Source: Comamonadaceae bacterium
GTDB lineage: Bacteria; Pseudomonadota; Gammaproteobacteria; Burkholderiales; Burkholderiaceae_C
NCBI GenBank assembly: GCA_947478935.1
Contig: CANJXV010000002.1
Coordinates: forward strand, 1 to 41,854
Direction: 5' to 3'
Length of the DNA stretch: 41,854 nucleotides
Translations under genes and position numbers: made by a program
In this document: one piece after another, positions 26,278 through 36,530 of the stretch
Position numbering within the stretch: the first letter of the stretch is position 1
Layout: every line of letters begins with the position of its first letter
Notes under the pieces: generated by a model
Databases searched by the model: none
What the model saw: only the letters and a program-made list of their open reading frames with translations
What the model was told of the DNA's origin: nothing

Positions 26278-27465
26278 ATGGAATTGATCGACGCAATTGT
26301 GGAAAACGCCACGGCCATGGCTGCTGTGCGGCGCGATTTGCATGCCCACCCCGAACTGTGTTTCCAGGAAGAGCGCACCGCCGATGTGGTGGCCGCCCAG
26401 CTCAGTGCCTGGGGCATTCCGATTCACCGGGGCATGGGTACCACCGGCGTGGTCGGCATCATCCAGGCAGGTACATCCAAGCGCGCGATCGGCTTGCGTG
26501 CGGACATGGACGCGCTACCGATGCAGGAATTCAATACCTTTGCGCACGCCAGTCGCCATCCGGGCCGCATGCACGCCTGCGGCCACGACGGCCACACCGC
26601 CATGCTGCTGGCGGCGGCCCAGCACCTGGCCAAACACCGCGACTTTGACGGCACGGTAGTTGTCATCTTCCAACCCGCCGAAGAAGGCGGCGGCGGTGCG
26701 CGCGAGATGATTGCCGACGGATTGTTTGAAAAATTTCCGGTGGACGCGGTGTTTGGTTTGCACAACTGGCCGGGCGGTGACGTGGGCCAGTTTGCGGCCA
26801 GCCCAGGCCCGGTGATGGCATCGAGCAATGAATTCAAAATTGTGGTGCGTGGCAAAGGCGGGCATGCGGCGATTCCGCACAACACCATCGACCCGGTGCC
26901 GGTGGCCTGCCAAATAGTGCAGGCCTTTCAGACCATCATTAGCCGCAATATCAAACCGATTGAAGCAGGTGTGATTTCTGTCACCATGATCAATGCCGGA
27001 GAGGCCACCAACGTCATTCCTGATAGCTGTACCTTAGAGGGCACGGTGCGCACCTTTACCGTGGAGGTGCTGGACAAAATTGAAGCCCGCATGCGCGAGA
27101 TCGCCCAGTACACCGCAGCCGCTTTCGGCACCGATTGCAGCTTTGAGTTTTCGCGCAATTACCCGCCCACCATCAACACCGAGCCCGAGGCCCTTTTTGC
27201 GCGCAAAGTGATGGCTTCTATCGTGGGCGCAGACCGGGTGCAGACCCAGGAGCCGACCATGGGCGCGGAAGATTTCTCCTATATGTTGATGGCCAAGCCC
27301 GGTTGCTACGCCTTTATCGCCAACGGCGACGGCGCCCACCGCGAATTCGGCCACGGTGCAGGCCCCTGCATGCTGCACAACCCCAGCTACGATTTCAACG
27401 ATGCTTTGTTGCCGCTTGGCGCTACTTACTGGGTGCGGCTGGCGCAGGCTTGGCTGGCGGCTTAA
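26278..27465 (+). CDS. M20 family amidohydrolase (hippurate hydrolase-like)
   Basis: [25 protein letters not shown]...[20 protein letters not shown]...[15 protein letters not shown]...[10 protein letters not shown]. Start moved from 26167. Confidence 0.93.
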   Translation: MELIDAIVENATAMAAVRRDLHAHPELCFQEERTADVVAAQLSAWGIPIHRGMGTTGVVGIIQAGTSKRAIGLRADMDALPMQEFNTFAHASRHPGRMHACGHDGHTAMLLAAAQHLAKHRDFDGTVVVIFQPAEEGGGGAREMIADGLFEKFPVDAVFGLHNWPGGDVGQFAASPGPVMASSNEFKIVVRGKGGHAAIPHNTIDPVPVACQIVQAFQTIISRNIKPIEAGVISVTMINAGEATNVIPDSCTLEGTVRTFTVEVLDKIEARMREIAQYTAAAFGTDCSFEFSRNYPPTINTEPEALFARKVMASIVGADRVQTQEPTMGAEDFSYMLMAKPGCYAFIANGDGAHREFGHGAGPCMLHNPSYDFNDALLPLGATYWVRLAQAWLAA

Positions 27466-28238
27466 GGCGAACCCGGCCCGAAGCGCAGCGCTGCCATGTG
27501 CAGCAGGCCATCAAAAATCAGGTTGTCCACCAGCTCGAAGGGGCGGGTCATGGACGGGGCCATTTTCCAGCCGGCGCCCCCGGTCATGATGCACAGGGGC
27601 TCGCCGCCGCAGTGGCTGCGCACCTGCTGCACCATGCATTCCACAGCGCCGGCAATCGCATAAGTGCCGCCGCTGGTCAGGGCATCGCTGGTATTGGTGG
27701 GGAAGGGGCGCACCTCGCCAGTGGGTACATGCAAACCGGCGGTGCCGGACTCCAGGGCGCGCAGCATGATGCCGTGGCCCGGAATAATCATGCCGCCTAA
27801 AAAGCGCCCGTCGGCCGATACCGCCTCGACGGTGACTGCGGTGCCCACCATGACCACCACCATAGGCCGGGGCGCGCCCTGGGCCCGCATGCGGTGGTAG
27901 GCGCCAATGATGGCGACCCATCGGTCGGCGCCTAGTCGGGTGGGATGGTCGTAGCCATTGGTGACGCCGGCTTCGGCGTCGCTGGCGACCACCCATTGCG
28001 GCATGACGTCCCACAGTTCCATTTGCAGTTCTACGCGGCGTTTGACGGCGTCCCCTGCCACTACGCTGCCGAGCACATGTTTGGGGGCAGGAAGGTGGCT
28101 CCAGGCGCCGTCTGCCAGCTTATCGATGTTTTCTAAAAACTCTGCGCCCTGGGCTAGCAGGGCTGCGCCGGGGTGCGCTGTGCGGTACTGGGCCCACTTG
28201 AGGCGGGTGTTGCCGATATCGAGCGCCAGAAATGTCAT
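27462..28238 (-). CDS. coaX: Type III pantothenate kinase
   Basis: [18 protein letters not shown]...[14 protein letters not shown]...[27 protein letters not shown]. Start moved from 28271. Confidence 0.93.
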   Translation of the reverse strand: MTFLALDIGNTRLKWAQYRTAHPGAALLAQGAEFLENIDKLADGAWSHLPAPKHVLGSVVAGDAVKRRVELQMELWDVMPQWVVASDAEAGVTNGYDHPTRLGADRWVAIIGAYHRMRAQGAPRPMVVVMVGTAVTVEAVSADGRFLGGMIIPGHGIMLRALESGTAGLHVPTGEVRPFPTNTSDALTSGGTYAIAGAVECMVQQVRSHCGGEPLCIMTGGAGWKMAPSMTRPFELVDNLIFDGLLHMAALRFGPGSP

Positions 28239-28290
28239 AAACAGAGGAAAGTTTGGGCGCATTATCGCCAAGCGCCGGGAATGGTTTACA

Positions 28291-28314
28291 GTTGACGTTT
28301 ACGTAAACGTCAAC
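28291..28314. promoter_or_regulatory. Perfect 24-bp palindrome GTTGACGTTTACGTAAACGTCAAC between coaX and icmF
   Basis: Identical to its reverse complement; lies 47 bp upstream of the icmF ATG. Confidence 0.75.
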
Positions 28315-28361
28315 GCCGCCACCGGCCCACCCTTTCGTATTCGCACCAAGGCTGTTTCACC

Positions 28362-31300
28362 ATGACCGATTTATCCGCAGAATTCAAGGCGCTTGCCAAC
28401 TACCGGCCCACGCACAAAGTGCGTTTTGTCACCGCCGCTAGCCTCTTTGACGGGCATGACGCCGCTATCAACATCATGCGCCGCATTCTGCAAGGCATGG
28501 GCACCGAAGTCATCCACCTGGGCCACAACCGCAGCGTCGAAGAAGTGGTCACCGCCGCCTTGCAGGAAGACGTGCAGGGCATCGCGATTAGCTCCTACCA
28601 AGGCGGGCATGTGGAGTACTTCAAGTACATGGTGGATTTGCTTAAAAGCCGGGGCGGCGCGCATATCCAGGTGTTTGGCGGCGGCGGCGGCGTGATTGTT
28701 CCTGCCGAAATCCGCGAACTGCAAAGCTATGGCGTGAGCCGTATTTACAGCCCGGAAGACGGACAAAAAATGGGCCTGGCCGGCATGATTGGCGAAATGG
28801 TGATGCGCTGCGATCGCGAGCTGAGCAGCTTTGCGCCCAAAGAATTAGCAGCGATCCAAGGCCACAGCGATGCCGCCTGGCGCGCGTTGGCGCAGCTGAT
28901 GACGGCTGTCGAAGCCGGCAAAGTGGCGCCCGACCTGCTGCAAGCCCTGCGCACGCAGGCGGCGGCTTCCAAAGTGCCCACGGTCGGCATCACTGGCACC
29001 GGCGGCGCCGGTAAATCATCACTTACCGACGAACTGATTCGCCGCTTCCGCCTAGATTTGGGTGACAGCTTGCGCATTGCGGTTATCTCTATAGACCCCT
29101 CGCGCCGCAAGAGTGGCGGCGCCTTGCTGGGCGACCGCATCCGAATGAACGCGATTTCGCCTTGGGCTGCCGGTGAGAATGCGCCGCGCGTATTCATGCG
29201 TTCGCTGGCCACGCGTGAATTTGGCTCGGAAATCAGCCAGGCCTTGCCTGATGCGATTGCCGCTTGTAAGGCCGCCGGCTTTGACCTGGTGGTGGTGGAG
29301 ACTTCGGGCATAGGTCAGGGCGACGCCGCCATCGTGCCTTTGGTCGATGTGCCCTTGTACGTGATGACGCCGGAGTTCGGCGCAGCCAGCCAGCTGGAAA
29401 AAATCGATATGCTGGACTTTGCTGAGTTTGTTGCTATTAATAAATTCGACCGCAAAGGCGCAGGCGACGCGCTGCGCGATGTGTCCAAGCAAGTGCAACG
29501 CAACCGCGAAGCCTGGGGCCAGCCTTTCGAGGCCATGCCGGTGTTTGGCACTATGGCTGCGCGCTTTAACGATGATGGCGTGACCGCGCTTTACCAGGCA
29601 ATGTTGCTGCGTTTGCAGACTCTGGGTTTGCAAACGCCGGTGCAAGGCGTGCTTCCGCGTGTGAACGTGCGCTTTAGCACCAACCAAACCCCGGTGCTAC
29701 CCCCAGCGCGTACCCGCTATCTTTCCGAGATCAGCGACACCGTGCGCGGCTACAAAAAGCGCGCCCGCGCACAGGCTGCACTGGCGCGTGAAATCCAGCA
29801 ACTGCGCGCCGCCGCGGTCATGCTGCAAGTAGACCGCCCGGCCAAAGCACGCGCCGCCGAAGCCGCGCTGGCCTTGGCCGATGAGCGTGGGGTACAGCAA
29901 CACGCCGATGCACGTGCACTGCTGGCCCAGTGGCCGCAAATGCAACAAGACTACGCGGGCAGCGAACTGGTCATCAAAGTGCGCGACAAAGAATTGCGCA
30001 CCGCCCTGACCACTACCTCGCTCAGCGGCACGGTGATTCCCAAAGTGGCGCTGCCCAAGTACCAAGACCATGGCGAAGTCTTGCAATGGCTGATGCTCGA
30101 CAACGTGCCCGGCCATTATCCTTACACCGCCGGCACCTTCACCTTCAAGCGGGAGGGCGAAGACCCTACCCGGATGTTTGCCGGTGAGGGCGATGCCTTT
30201 CGCACCAACACGCGTTTCAAGCTGCTCAGTCAGGGCATGCCGGCCAAGCGATTGTCCACCGCGTTTGACTCGGTCACGCTGTACGGCAACGACCCGGATT
30301 TGCGGCCCGACATCTACGGCAAAGTGGGTAACTCGGGCGTCAGCATCGCCACGCTGGAAGATATGAAAGTGCTGTACAGCGGTTTTGATTTGTGCAGCCC
30401 CAGCACCAGCGTGTCGATGACCATCAACGGCCCTGCGCCCAGCATCTTGGCCATGTTCATGAACACGGCCATTGACCAAAACCTAGATAAATTCCGTGTT
30501 GAAAAAGGCCGCGAGCCGGACGCCCAAGAGCGCGCCGACATCCATGCATGGGTCAAGCAAAACGTGCGCGGCACGGTGCAGGCCGACATCCTGAAAGAAG
30601 ACCAGGGTCAGAACACTTGCATTTTTTCCACTGAGTTTTCACTCAAGGTCATGGGCGATGTGGCGCAGTATTTTGTGGACCATAAGGTGCGCAATTTTTA
30701 TAGCGTGTCCATCAGCGGTTACCACATTGCCGAGGCCGGTGCCAACCCGATTTCGCAACTGGCCTTCACCCTGTCCAATGGTTTTACCTTTGTAGAAGCC
30801 TACCTGGCGCGCGGCATGCATATTGACGATTTTGCGCCCAACCTGTCCTTCTTTTTCAGCAATGGCATGGACCCCGAGTACACCGTCATGGGCCGTGTGG
30901 CACGCCGCATTTGGGCGGTGGCCATGAAAGAAAAATATGGTGCCAACGAGCGTAGCCAAAAGCTCAAGTACCACATCCAAACCAGTGGCCGCAGCCTGCA
31001 CGCGCAGGAAATCCAGTTCAACGACATTCGCACCACGCTGCAAGCGCTGATCGCGATTTACGACAACTGCAACAGCCTGCACACCAACGCCTTTGACGAG
31101 GCCATCACCACCCCTACCGAAGACAGCGTCCGCCGGGCGATGGCGATACAGCTCATCATTAACCGCGAGTGGGGCCTGGCGAAAAACGAAAATCCCTCGC
31201 AGGGCGCTTTCATCATCGAGGAATTGACGGAACTACTGGAAGAAGCGGTGCTGGCTGAGTTTGAAAAAATCTCCGAGCGCGGCGGCGTCCTGGGCGCGAT

Positions 31301-31667
31301 GGAAACCGGCTACCAACGCGGCAAGATTCAAGACGAGTCCATGCATTATGAAATGCTCAAGCACACCGGCGAGCTGCCCATCATCGGCGTCAATACCTTC
31401 CGCAATCCGCATGGCGAGCAAGTGCTAGAAACCCTTGAGTTGGCGCGCAGCACGCCGCAAGAAAAAGAAAGTCAGTTGGCGCGCTTACAGGTATTTCACG
31501 CCGCGCATGCCCACGAAGCGCCGGCCATGCTCAAGCGTTTGCAGCAGGCCGTTATCGACAATGGCAATGTGTTTGAGGTGCTGATGGACGCAGTGCGCGT
31601 CTGCTCGCTCGGCCAGATCACCAATGCCTTGTTTGAAGTGGGCGGGCAGTACCGTCGCAATATGTAA
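28362..31667 (+). CDS. icmF: Fused isobutyryl-CoA mutase IcmF (B12-binding domain, G-protein chaperone, mutase catalytic domain)
   Basis: B12-binding [36 protein letters not shown]-loop [21 protein letters not shown]; mutase domain ([55 protein letters not shown]). Confidence 0.95.
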   Translation: MTDLSAEFKALANYRPTHKVRFVTAASLFDGHDAAINIMRRILQGMGTEVIHLGHNRSVEEVVTAALQEDVQGIAISSYQGGHVEYFKYMVDLLKSRGGAHIQVFGGGGGVIVPAEIRELQSYGVSRIYSPEDGQKMGLAGMIGEMVMRCDRELSSFAPKELAAIQGHSDAAWRALAQLMTAVEAGKVAPDLLQALRTQAAASKVPTVGITGTGGAGKSSLTDELIRRFRLDLGDSLRIAVISIDPSRRKSGGALLGDRIRMNAISPWAAGENAPRVFMRSLATREFGSEISQALPDAIAACKAAGFDLVVVETSGIGQGDAAIVPLVDVPLYVMTPEFGAASQLEKIDMLDFAEFVAINKFDRKGAGDALRDVSKQVQRNREAWGQPFEAMPVFGTMAARFNDDGVTALYQAMLLRLQTLGLQTPVQGVLPRVNVRFSTNQTPVLPPARTRYLSEISDTVRGYKKRARAQAALAREIQQLRAAAVMLQVDRPAKARAAEAALALADERGVQQHADARALLAQWPQMQQDYAGSELVIKVRDKELRTALTTTSLSGTVIPKVALPKYQDHGEVLQWLMLDNVPGHYPYTAGTFTFKREGEDPTRMFAGEGDAFRTNTRFKLLSQGMPAKRLSTAFDSVTLYGNDPDLRPDIYGKVGNSGVSIATLEDMKVLYSGFDLCSPSTSVSMTINGPAPSILAMFMNTAIDQNLDKFRVEKGREPDAQERADIHAWVKQNVRGTVQADILKEDQGQNTCIFSTEFSLKVMGDVAQYFVDHKVRNFYSVSISGYHIAEAGANPISQLAFTLSNGFTFVEAYLARGMHIDDFAPNLSFFFSNGMDPEYTVMGRVARRIWAVAMKEKYGANERSQKLKYHIQTSGRSLHAQEIQFNDIRTTLQALIAIYDNCNSLHTNAFDEAITTPTEDSVRRAMAIQLIINREWGLAKNENPSQGAFIIEELTELLEEAVLAEFEKISERGGVLGAMETGYQRGKIQDESMHYEMLKHTGELPIIGVNTFRNPHGEQVLETLELARSTPQEKESQLARLQVFHAAHAHEAPAMLKRLQQAVIDNGNVFEVLMDAVRVCSLGQITNALFEVGGQYRRNM

Positions 31668-31668
31668 T

Positions 31669-32853
31669 TCAGACGCTCGCGCCTGCGGCTTCCCTAAGCC
31701 CGTAACGCTGCACCAGCGCTTTGCGGCGCGCCGGGTCCAGGTTGATGTTGGTCGTATCGCGCCCCACACGATCGAGGAGGCGCTTGTCCATCATCCAAAA
31801 CCATAAGGGTGGAATGTAGGCCACCACAAACATGCCAAAGTACCCGCTGGGCAGCGTGGGCAAGTCCTCAAAATGGCGTAGCGACTGGTAGCGCCGCAGC
31901 GGGTGCGCGTGGTGGTCCGAGTGACGTTGCAACTGAAACAAAATCCAGTTCGAAAAAATATGGTTGCTGTTCCAGGAATGGTGTGGCTTGCAAGTTTCGT
32001 AGCGTCCACCTCGCGTTTGCTGGCGCAGCAGGCCGTAATGTTCGACATAGTTGGCCGAGGTCAACTGGAAGTTGGACCAAAACGACGCCAGGATTAAAAA
32101 TAACAATATTTGCGGCCCCAGCCAGGCCATCAAAGCCGCCCACAGAAGCAGGGTGAGTAAAGCCGGTTGCAAGATATGGTTGTGCCATGAAAACACGTGC
32201 AAACCAGCCTGGCGCAGGCGTGTGCTTTCCAGCTCCCAAGCGCGTATCCAGGCGCCCGGCATTTCGCGCAGCACAAAGCTGTAAATCGACTCGCCCATGC
32301 GGGACGAGGCCGGGTCCAGCGGTGTGGCTGCATCGCGATGGTGACCTCTGTTGTGCTCTATGAAAAAATGCCCATAAGCGGAAGGCGCCAGCACAATTTT
32401 GGCCAACGCTTTTTCCAGCACCGTATTTTTGTGGCCCAGTTCGTGGCCCAAATTGATACAAAAACCGCCTACAGCACCACAAATCATAACCATGGCCAGC
32501 CAGCCATGGAGCGGCAAATCGTGTGTCGCGACAAACCACGCGCTGAAAATAAATGCAGCCCAAAGTACCGGTGCCAAAAGGTAGGTAACCCAGCGGTAAA
32601 AGATATCTGCTTCCAGCGCCGGGACCGCTGATTCGGGCGGGTTACTCAGGTCTTCACCCATGACGTAATCGATCAAGGGAATGATGAAATAAAAAAACAA
32701 GACCGGCGCCCAAAGCAAGCGTGCATCGCCCGTTTGCACCATCAAGGCCGGGCCGACCAGCACGGTGGTCGGGATGAACAGTGATAAGAGCCAGGCGTAG
32801 CGTTTGCGGTCGCGGTAGGGTGTATCGGGTGGGGTGGACAGGGCAGCTTGCAT
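31669..32853 (-). CDS. alkB: Alkane 1-monooxygenase AlkB family membrane diiron hydroxylase
   Basis: Histidine boxes HELGHK, EHNRGHHRDAATPLDP, LQRHSDHHAHP, plus NYVEHYGLLRQ and multiple TM segments. Confidence 0.92.
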   Translation of the reverse strand: MQAALSTPPDTPYRDRKRYAWLLSLFIPTTVLVGPALMVQTGDARLLWAPVLFFYFIIPLIDYVMGEDLSNPPESAVPALEADIFYRWVTYLLAPVLWAAFIFSAWFVATHDLPLHGWLAMVMICGAVGGFCINLGHELGHKNTVLEKALAKIVLAPSAYGHFFIEHNRGHHRDAATPLDPASSRMGESIYSFVLREMPGAWIRAWELESTRLRQAGLHVFSWHNHILQPALLTLLLWAALMAWLGPQILLFLILASFWSNFQLTSANYVEHYGLLRQQTRGGRYETCKPHHSWNSNHIFSNWILFQLQRHSDHHAHPLRRYQSLRHFEDLPTLPSGYFGMFVVAYIPPLWFWMMDKRLLDRVGRDTTNINLDPARRKALVQRYGLREAAGASV

Positions 32854-32974
32854 GGCAGCGAGATTACCACTTGCGGATGGGCCAATGCTTAGTGTTTTTC
32901 CCTTAGGAAAGTTGGGGAACTAGGGACATGTTTAGGTGTGTTGTGAAGCGGCGATCGGATGTATTGTGTTTCGG

Positions 32975-33300
32975 ACGCCAGGTTTCGGCCTTGAAGGCCG
33001 AGTTACTTTCTTTTGCTTCGCCAAAAGAAAGTAACCAAAGAAAAGGCGAGCCAAAGGCCGTGCCCCTGCGGGGTACCTTGCGCTACTCGCGCCGTCCGGG
33101 GTCGGGCGCAAACTCGCTACGCTCAAACAAGCGCCCGCCCTTACCCGGTCGCCGCTGCGTTGCTCAGCACGGCCAATGGCCTAGGAAGCCCGCACAAAGC
33201 GTGTGCTCGTTCGCTGCGCTCACCTTGCACACGCTTGCGGGCGCGCTGCGCGCGCCCTCGCGGTAGCTGCCGCGACCTCATCCGTAATTTCAGCCGCGCC
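32975..33300. repeat. Dispersed intergenic repeat (extent approximate) with 14-bp-stem hairpin GTTACTTTCTTTTG-CTTCGC-CAAAAGAAAGTAAC at 33002-33035
   Basis: Perfect stem; following 'aaccaaagaaaaggcgagccaaaggccgtgcccctgcggggtaccttgcgct' is recognisable from Comamonadaceae genomes, where it yields spurious 'KKVTKEKASQRPCPCG' ORFs. Confidence 0.65.
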
Positions 33301-33436
33301 AAGCCCCCATCCATTGACTACGACTGCCACGTTCACCAATAGGGGACAACAAACCCGCCCCGCAACCTACCGCACCAACACCCGCATCCGGCCCAAAAAA
33401 ACCACATTGGGTATTCAAGCTCCCCTGCACCCCAGC

Positions 33437-33468
33437 GGGGGTGAAGGGGCGGGGGGGAAGCGGGGGGG
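33437..33468 (+). other. G-quadruplex motif GGGGG-TGAA-GGGG-C-GGGGGGG-AAGC-GGGGGGG
   Basis: Four G-runs of at least 4 with loops of 4, 1 and 4 nt, in intergenic DNA. Confidence 0.7.
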
Positions 33469-33591
33469 CATACAAAAGTCCCACAGGGAAAAATATATGT
33501 AAAAAGCAACTTCAAACCTGACCAACTTATCTGGCATAAACCCCAAGTTTGGCTACGCTACCTATCGCTAAGCATCGAGGTTCTTCCGCTC

Positions 33592-34476
33592 TTATGCCCC
33601 AAGTTGCTGCGCCAACCAACCACACAAAGCACTGTCCGCGTTTTCAAAACCATGGATGACGGTGAAATGGTTAGCGCCCTCGATTGCGCTCAGCTCGGCC
33701 TTATTCCCTTGCGCCGCCCAAGCGCTGTGCATAAGCTGCCCTTGCCGCTCAAACTCGTTTGTCTCCGCTCCGCCCCAGGTGATCCAAAGAGGCGTCTTGC
33801 AAGGCCGCGCCATAAAGGCCGGGCAGTTACGGCGGATGACGCCATCGTCCAGCTGAATCATGGGCTGCAAATAGCTAAAGCGCAGCGGCGTGATGTCGTA
33901 AATGCCGCTGATGCAGATAGCCGCTTTGATCGGGTCCTGCGCCAACCCGTAGTCGCGTGCCCATTCGGTTTGTAGGCACATGGCCGTCAGGTGGCCGCCC
34001 GCGGAATGTCCACCGACTGAAATTCGCGCAGGGTCACCGCCGTACTCTGCAATGTGGCACACCGTCCAGGCCACCGCAGCGCGCACTTGGCGCGTGATTT
34101 CGTCTATCGTCACATGCGGGCACAGGGCGTAATTCACCACCACCGTGGTGATGCCTCGCGCTTGCAAGCCCAGCGCCACCCCGCTAAATTCTTTGCTCGT
34201 CAAAGCTCGCCAGTAGCCACCGTGGATGAATACAAATACCGGCGCGTTCGCTTGCTCGGCCGGAAAAATATCCAAGGTTTCATGCAGCGTTGGGCCAAAG
34301 GGAATGTCTAAGGTGCAGCGCAGCGTAGCGCGTGCGTGCTGCGCTCGTTCCACATAATGCCGCCCCGGCGCGGCCGGGTCAGGCAGCGCCAGCGAGGTGT
34401 TGTACTGCGCGTCAATCTGCGCTTGCTGGGTAAATTCGCGGTACAGCGCGGGAGCAGTCGGCGTGGATTGGCGCAT
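33592..34476 (-). CDS. Alpha/beta hydrolase (kynurenine formamidase/esterase-like)
   Basis: HGGYWRALTSKEFSGVA oxyanion motif, GGHSAGGHL nucleophile elbow, C-terminal GANHFTVI His. Confidence 0.9.
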   Translation of the reverse strand: MRQSTPTAPALYREFTQQAQIDAQYNTSLALPDPAAPGRHYVERAQHARATLRCTLDIPFGPTLHETLDIFPAEQANAPVFVFIHGGYWRALTSKEFSGVALGLQARGITTVVVNYALCPHVTIDEITRQVRAAVAWTVCHIAEYGGDPARISVGGHSAGGHLTAMCLQTEWARDYGLAQDPIKAAICISGIYDITPLRFSYLQPMIQLDDGVIRRNCPAFMARPCKTPLWITWGGAETNEFERQGQLMHSAWAAQGNKAELSAIEGANHFTVIHGFENADSALCGWLAQQLGA

Positions 34477-34529
34477 GGTGTTTGTCAGTCGATGTTGGGT
34501 GATGAAAAGTTGACCAAGTGCATCGGTAG

Positions 34530-35924
34530 TTACACCAGCCGCACCTTAACGCTCTTGCCTTTGATCCGCCCCGCATTGAGCTTGGCGCAAGCGGCCTGGG
34601 CAATATCGCGGGCGACGGCTACAAAAGTACAAAACTCAGTAACCTGGATTTTGCCGATTTGCTCCCGCGTATAGGCCCAGCCGCTCTCCGCATTGGTGAG
34701 CGCACCCAGAACGTCGCCAGCGCGGATTTTTTCTTTTCGGCCACCCAAAATTTGTAGCGTCACCATGGGCGCGAGCAAGGGCTGCGTGCTGGCGGGGGTG
34801 AGCGTGTCCAAGCCATACCAGGTACTGGACATTTTTTGATAGACCTCAATCGCGCCCACGCGGCCCATGTCGTTGAGCGTGGCTAGGCTGAGCGCCAGGC
34901 CCGCAGCCCCTGCGCGCCCGGTACGGCCTACGCGGTGCACATGCACTTGCGGGTCGGGGGTGATGTCCACATTGATAACGGCGGCCAGTTGGTCAATGTC
35001 CAGCCCGCGCGATGCCACATCCGTGGCCACCAGCACTGCGCAACTGCGGTTGGCAAACTGCGCCAGCACCTGGTCGCGCTCGCGCTGTTCCAGTTCGCCG
35101 TACAAGGCTTGGGCGTCAATGCCTTGCTGCTGCAAATAGTCCACCAGGTCTTTGCATTGCTGCTTGGTATTGCAAAAAGCCAGGGTGTTGACGGGGCGAA
35201 AATGCAGCAGCAGTTTGGCTACCGCTTCAAACTTTTGTGGTCGGGTGATCTCGTAAAAACGCTGCTCAATGGTCACTTGCGCCGCTTGCGCTTTGACTTC
35301 GATGTGCACCGGCTCGCGCAAAAAGTCTTTGGCTAGGCTGGCAATGCCTTCGGGGTAGGTGGCCGAGAAAAGCAAGGTTTGGCGAGTGGGCGGCGTTTGG
35401 CGTACCACGGTGCGGATGTCGTCCATAAAGCCCATGTCCAGCATGCGATCGGCTTCATCGAGCACCAGGGTTTTGAGGCCCGTTAAGTCCAGGCTCTCGC
35501 GTTCCAAGTGGTCCATGATGCGCCCGGGCGTACCGACCACGATGTGCCCGCCGTTTTCTAGGCTGGCACGTTGGCCGCGTAAAGGCACGCCACCGCACAG
35601 GGTCACCACTTTGATGTTGTCTTGCGCGCGCGCCAAACGGCGGATTTCGGCGCTGACCTGGTCGGCCAGTTCGCGCGTCGGGCACAGCACCATGGCTTGC
35701 ACTGCAAACCAGCGCGGGTTCAAGCCAGCCAACAAGGCCAGCGCGAAAGCAGCCGTCTTGCCGCTGCCGGTTTGTGCCTGGGCAATCAGGTCTTTGCCCG
35801 CCAGGGCCGGGGGCAGGCTGGCGGCCTGGATGGGCGTCATCTGGTGGTAGCCCAGTTGCGCCAGGTTGGCAAGCGTGGCCTCATTCAGAGGCAGGGTAGA
35901 GAAATCAAGCAGCGCAGCAGTCAT
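34530..35924 (-). CDS. dbpA: ATP-dependent RNA helicase DbpA
   Basis: DEAD-box motifs AQTGSGKTAAFAL, LDEADRMLDMGF, SATYPEG, HRVGRTGRAG, plus C-terminal DbpA RNA-binding domain (KIRAGDVLGALTNAESGW...KGKSVKVRLV). Confidence 0.93.
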   Translation of the reverse strand: MTAALLDFSTLPLNEATLANLAQLGYHQMTPIQAASLPPALAGKDLIAQAQTGSGKTAAFALALLAGLNPRWFAVQAMVLCPTRELADQVSAEIRRLARAQDNIKVVTLCGGVPLRGQRASLENGGHIVVGTPGRIMDHLERESLDLTGLKTLVLDEADRMLDMGFMDDIRTVVRQTPPTRQTLLFSATYPEGIASLAKDFLREPVHIEVKAQAAQVTIEQRFYEITRPQKFEAVAKLLLHFRPVNTLAFCNTKQQCKDLVDYLQQQGIDAQALYGELEQRERDQVLAQFANRSCAVLVATDVASRGLDIDQLAAVINVDITPDPQVHVHRVGRTGRAGAAGLALSLATLNDMGRVGAIEVYQKMSSTWYGLDTLTPASTQPLLAPMVTLQILGGRKEKIRAGDVLGALTNAESGWAYTREQIGKIQVTEFCTFVAVARDIAQAACAKLNAGRIKGKSVKVRLV

Positions 35925-35967
35925 GCCCGATTATCGGGCGTGGCCTGCGCCGCAATAAACGCAATGC

Positions 35968-36402
35968 TTATTTGCCGGAGATAGCCAGCAGCTCTACTTC
36001 GAACAATAGCGTGGCGTTGGGTGGGATGGTGTTGCCAGCACCGCGTGCGCCATAGGCGATGCTGGACGGGCAGGTGAGCTTGGCTTTGCCGCCGACTTTG
36101 ATTTTTTGCACGCCTTCGGTCCAGCAGGGAATCACAGCGCCCAGCGGAAACTCAGCCGGTTCATTGCGCTTGTAAGAGCTGTCAAATTCACGGCCATCGG
36201 GGAAGGTGCCGCGGTAATGGACCCTGACCGTATCGCTGGCCTTGGGGCTGGCGCCGGTGCCGTCTTTGAGTGAACGATAGACCAGGCCGCTGGGGGTGAC
36301 CTGGGCACCGGCCTCTTTGGCAGCGGCATCCAGCACAGGGTCTGCGGCGCAGCCGAAAGCGGCGGTTAATAGGGCGGCGAAAGCGAGAAGACGTGTTTTC
36401 AT
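35968..36402 (-). CDS. FKBP-type peptidyl-prolyl cis-trans isomerase, secreted
   Basis: Signal peptide MKTRLLAFAALLTAAFGCAA; VRVHYRGTFPDGREFDSSYKRNEPAEFPLGAVIPCWTEGVQKIKVGGKAKLTCPSSIAYGARGAGNTIPPNATLLFEVELL. Start moved from 36480. Confidence 0.93.
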   Translation of the reverse strand: MKTRLLAFAALLTAAFGCAADPVLDAAAKEAGAQVTPSGLVYRSLKDGTGASPKASDTVRVHYRGTFPDGREFDSSYKRNEPAEFPLGAVIPCWTEGVQKIKVGGKAKLTCPSSIAYGARGAGNTIPPNATLLFEVELLAISGK

Positions 36403-36427
36403 AGCGTTATTGCAAAGGGTTGAAAAC

Positions 36428-36515
36428 CGCCATTCTCGCAGTGCCGCTGGCAGTAGCAATCCATGACTTCTCGCAAGCATGGATCGTCGCGTCGCTGTGC
36501 AGCTCGCGATGACGG
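36428..36515. repeat. Second, degenerate copy of the REP/MITE-like palindrome
   Basis: Right arm 'catggatcgtcgcgtcgctgtgcagctcgcgatgacgg' matches the 2593-2630 arm closely; left arm decayed ('...gtagcaatccat'). Confidence 0.6.
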
Positions 36516-36530
36516 CTTATGTAGAGTTCC

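Noticed and set aside
32928-33502. Several overlapping + strand ORFs of 99-112 aa
   Set aside because: All derive from the intergenic repeat and GC-rich tract; different frames give equally long ORFs, which argues against coding.
33592-34476. Possible kynA/kynB cluster around the alpha/beta hydrolase
   Set aside because: No kynurenine pathway neighbours in the window; kept only as a generic hydrolase.
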